From a virus, in IMG/VR virus record IMGVR_UViG_3300043446_001977, positions 1 to 41,768 of that record: a stretch of 41,768 nucleotides of DNA. The stretch is one strand, 5' to 3'. Positions 40,876 to 41,768 of the stretch are shown here, piece by piece (position 1 is the stretch's first letter; the number at the start of each line of letters is the position of its first letter). The translations under genes were made by a program, and so were the position numbers. Under the pieces are notes generated by a model. That model ran no database searches. It saw only the letters and a list, made by a program, of their open reading frames with translations, and was not told the DNA's origin.

Positions 40876-41115
40876 CTACCATTTTCCTAGTGGACATGTT
40901 GCTTTTTCTAATTTTGTTTTTGCAGCCATAAAACAGCCACACTTTTTACACTGTTTTGTCAATTTAATTAACTCTGGACATTGCTGACATATTGAATATC
41001 TATCTTTTGCTACCTCTTCTGAAGCCCACTCAGTTGTAGGATTTACCAAATCCCATGGTCTAGTTTCACCTAGATTTTGTTTATATTTTTGCCATGGAGT
41101 TAACTCTTGTGACAT
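40876..41115 (-). CDS. Small cysteine-rich, zinc-ribbon-like protein
   Basis: 79 residues. The N-terminal half is polar with several Trp (TPWQKYKQNLGETRPW). The C-terminal half has cysteines in ICQQC, QCKKCGC and ATCPLGKW, a pattern like small DUF6171-type phage proteins, probably binding zinc. It has TATAAT at 41146-41151 and AAAAGGG before the ATG, and is coupled to Ox1 (one-base gap). It may assist the oxygenases, but no function is known to me. Confidence 0.75.
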   Translation of the reverse strand: MSQELTPWQKYKQNLGETRPWDLVNPTTEWASEEVAKDRYSICQQCPELIKLTKQCKKCGCFMAAKTKLEKATCPLGKW

Positions 41116-41145
41116 TTTATACCCTTTTCTATAGCGCTTTTATAT

Positions 41146-41151
41146 ATTATA
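41146..41151 (-). promoter_or_regulatory. -10 box of zinc-ribbon/Ox1/Ox2 operon
   Basis: TATAAT (GTGTATAATATA) on the minus strand in the gap after the (TPAV)n gene, with a leader of about 25-30 bases. Confidence 0.5.
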
Positions 41152-41161
41152 CACTACTTAG

Positions 41162-41768
41162 TTAACATCCGCAATCTCCACCACAACAGGATGGGCAAGG
41201 CTCCCAACAATAATTTCTAACGCATCCTGTACAAGGTGTCACTGCAGGAGTTACAGCAGGTGTTACTGAAGGTGTTACAGCGGGTGTCACAGCAGGTGTA
41301 ACAGCAGGAGTTACAGCAGGAGTCACAGCAGGAGTTACAGCAGGAGTTACAGCAGGAGTTACAGCAGGAGTTACAGCAGGTGTCACTGCTGGTGTAACAG
41401 CAGGAGTTACAGCAGGTGTTACGGCTGGCGTAACTCCATAAATTAACCAGCAACATGTTGATCCATTACATGCTGGTGCTGCTGGATATCCGCTTGTGCT
41501 ACATGCAATACATGTTGAAGATTCATTTGTAGAAGATGTGTAATTTCCTACGCTACTATCAGCGTCACGAAGAGTACAATACCATGTTGTTACAGGTGTC
41601 ACAGCAGGTGTCACAGCAGGTGTCACAGCAGGTGTAACTGCAGGTGTCACAGCAGGTGTAACTGCAGGAGTTACTGCAGGAGTTACTGCAGGTGTCACTG
41701 CAGGAGTTACAGCAGGTGTTACTGAAGGTGTTACAGCAGGTGTCACAGCAGGTGTCACTGCTGGTGTT
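41162..41768 (-). CDS. (TPAV)n repeat protein with Cys-rich C-terminal tag (5' end beyond window)
   Basis: The frame is open through the right edge (a GTG within the repeat is not a convincing start), so the N-terminus is missing. Visible: a (TPAV)n block, a 55-residue cysteine-rich domain (WYCTLRDAD, STCIACSTSG, ACNGSTCCWLIYG), a second longer (TPAV/TPSV)n block, and the tag C-T-GCVRNYCW, then CPSCCGGDCGC. Every fourth residue is proline, preceded by Thr, as in mucin-like or hydroxyproline-rich glycoproteins. The tag almost equals that of the FN3/PPFF protein. It sits directly upstream of the Ox1/Ox2 operon. Probably a surface stalk or fibre, possibly hydroxylated and glycosylated; that modification is inference. 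Confidence 0.75.
   Translation of the reverse strand, partial: TPAVTPAVTPAVTPSVTPAVTPAVTPAVTPAVTPAVTPAVTPAVTPAVTPAVTPAVTPVTTWYCTLRDADSSVGNYTSSTNESSTCIACSTSGYPAAPACNGSTCCWLIYGVTPAVTPAVTPAVTPAVTPAVTPAVTPAVTPAVTPAVTPAVTPAVTPAVTPAVTPSVTPAVTPAVTPCTGCVRNYCWEPCPSCCGGDCGC
41228..41768 (-). repeat. 12-base tandem repeat encoding TPAV
   Basis: ACTCCTGCTGTA-type units on the minus strand with synonymous variation, in two blocks (about 41228-41440 and 41590 to the edge) around a unique Cys-rich segment. Repeat number can change, and assembly here may be collapsed. Confidence 0.9.

Overview
The window is one contiguous piece of a tailed-phage genome (Caudoviricetes). It is AT-rich, densely packed and carries no tRNA, rRNA, integrase, terminase or CRISPR array that I can see. 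Almost every gene lies on the minus strand, so the genome reads right to left; the only convincing plus-strand gene is a secreted lysozyme-like protein at 39033-39593. The order portal, prohead protease with scaffold, capsid, head-tail connectors, tail tube, tail chaperones and tape measure, with no sheath gene in that run, points to a siphovirus-like virion. Several start codons sit 6-7 bases after a TATAAT/TATACT box (leaderless transcription), and the phage carries a B12-dependent class II ribonucleotide reductase. Both fit an actinobacterial host in an aquatic setting, but the host is inference.

Layout in transcription order. (1) 41768-39631: a (TPAV)n repeat protein cut by the window edge, a small zinc-ribbon-like protein, one 2-oxoglutarate/Fe(II) (2OG) oxygenase and one cupin/JmjC-like protein, ending at a bidirectional terminator. 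(2) 39033-39593, plus strand: exported lysozyme-like protein with its own promoter. (3) 38929-31531: tail-fibre and adhesin module, including a 695-residue repeat-rich fibre and an FN3 protein with a (PPFFPFF)n region. (4) 31473-24321: a tightly coupled operon of seven 2OG oxygenases of the prolyl-4-hydroxylase type, two alternating DUF6065-like proteins and a short-chain dehydrogenase. (5) 24220-22187: monomeric class II ribonucleotide reductase. (6) 22161-9013: a 1238-residue LamG-like protein, a small conserved protein, portal, protease/scaffold, capsid, connectors, tail tube and two paralogous tail chaperones. (7) 8993 to the left edge: a tape measure of at least 2997 residues.

The most unusual content is a putative phage protein-hydroxylation system. 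Eight P4H-type oxygenases with intact HxD...H iron triads plus one JmjC/cupin candidate sit beside two proline-repeat proteins, (TPAV)n and (PPFFPFF)n. Those two share nothing obvious except a nearly identical cysteine-rich C-terminal tag. A reasonable hypothesis is that proline-rich, cysteine-anchored virion appendages are hydroxylated by the phage's own enzymes. Other notable points are a kinase-like domain and C-x11-C repeats inside the tape measure, a duplicated tail-chaperone gene that may replace the usual programmed frameshift, an internal in-frame start that would make the scaffold, and a recurrent leaderless promoter architecture.
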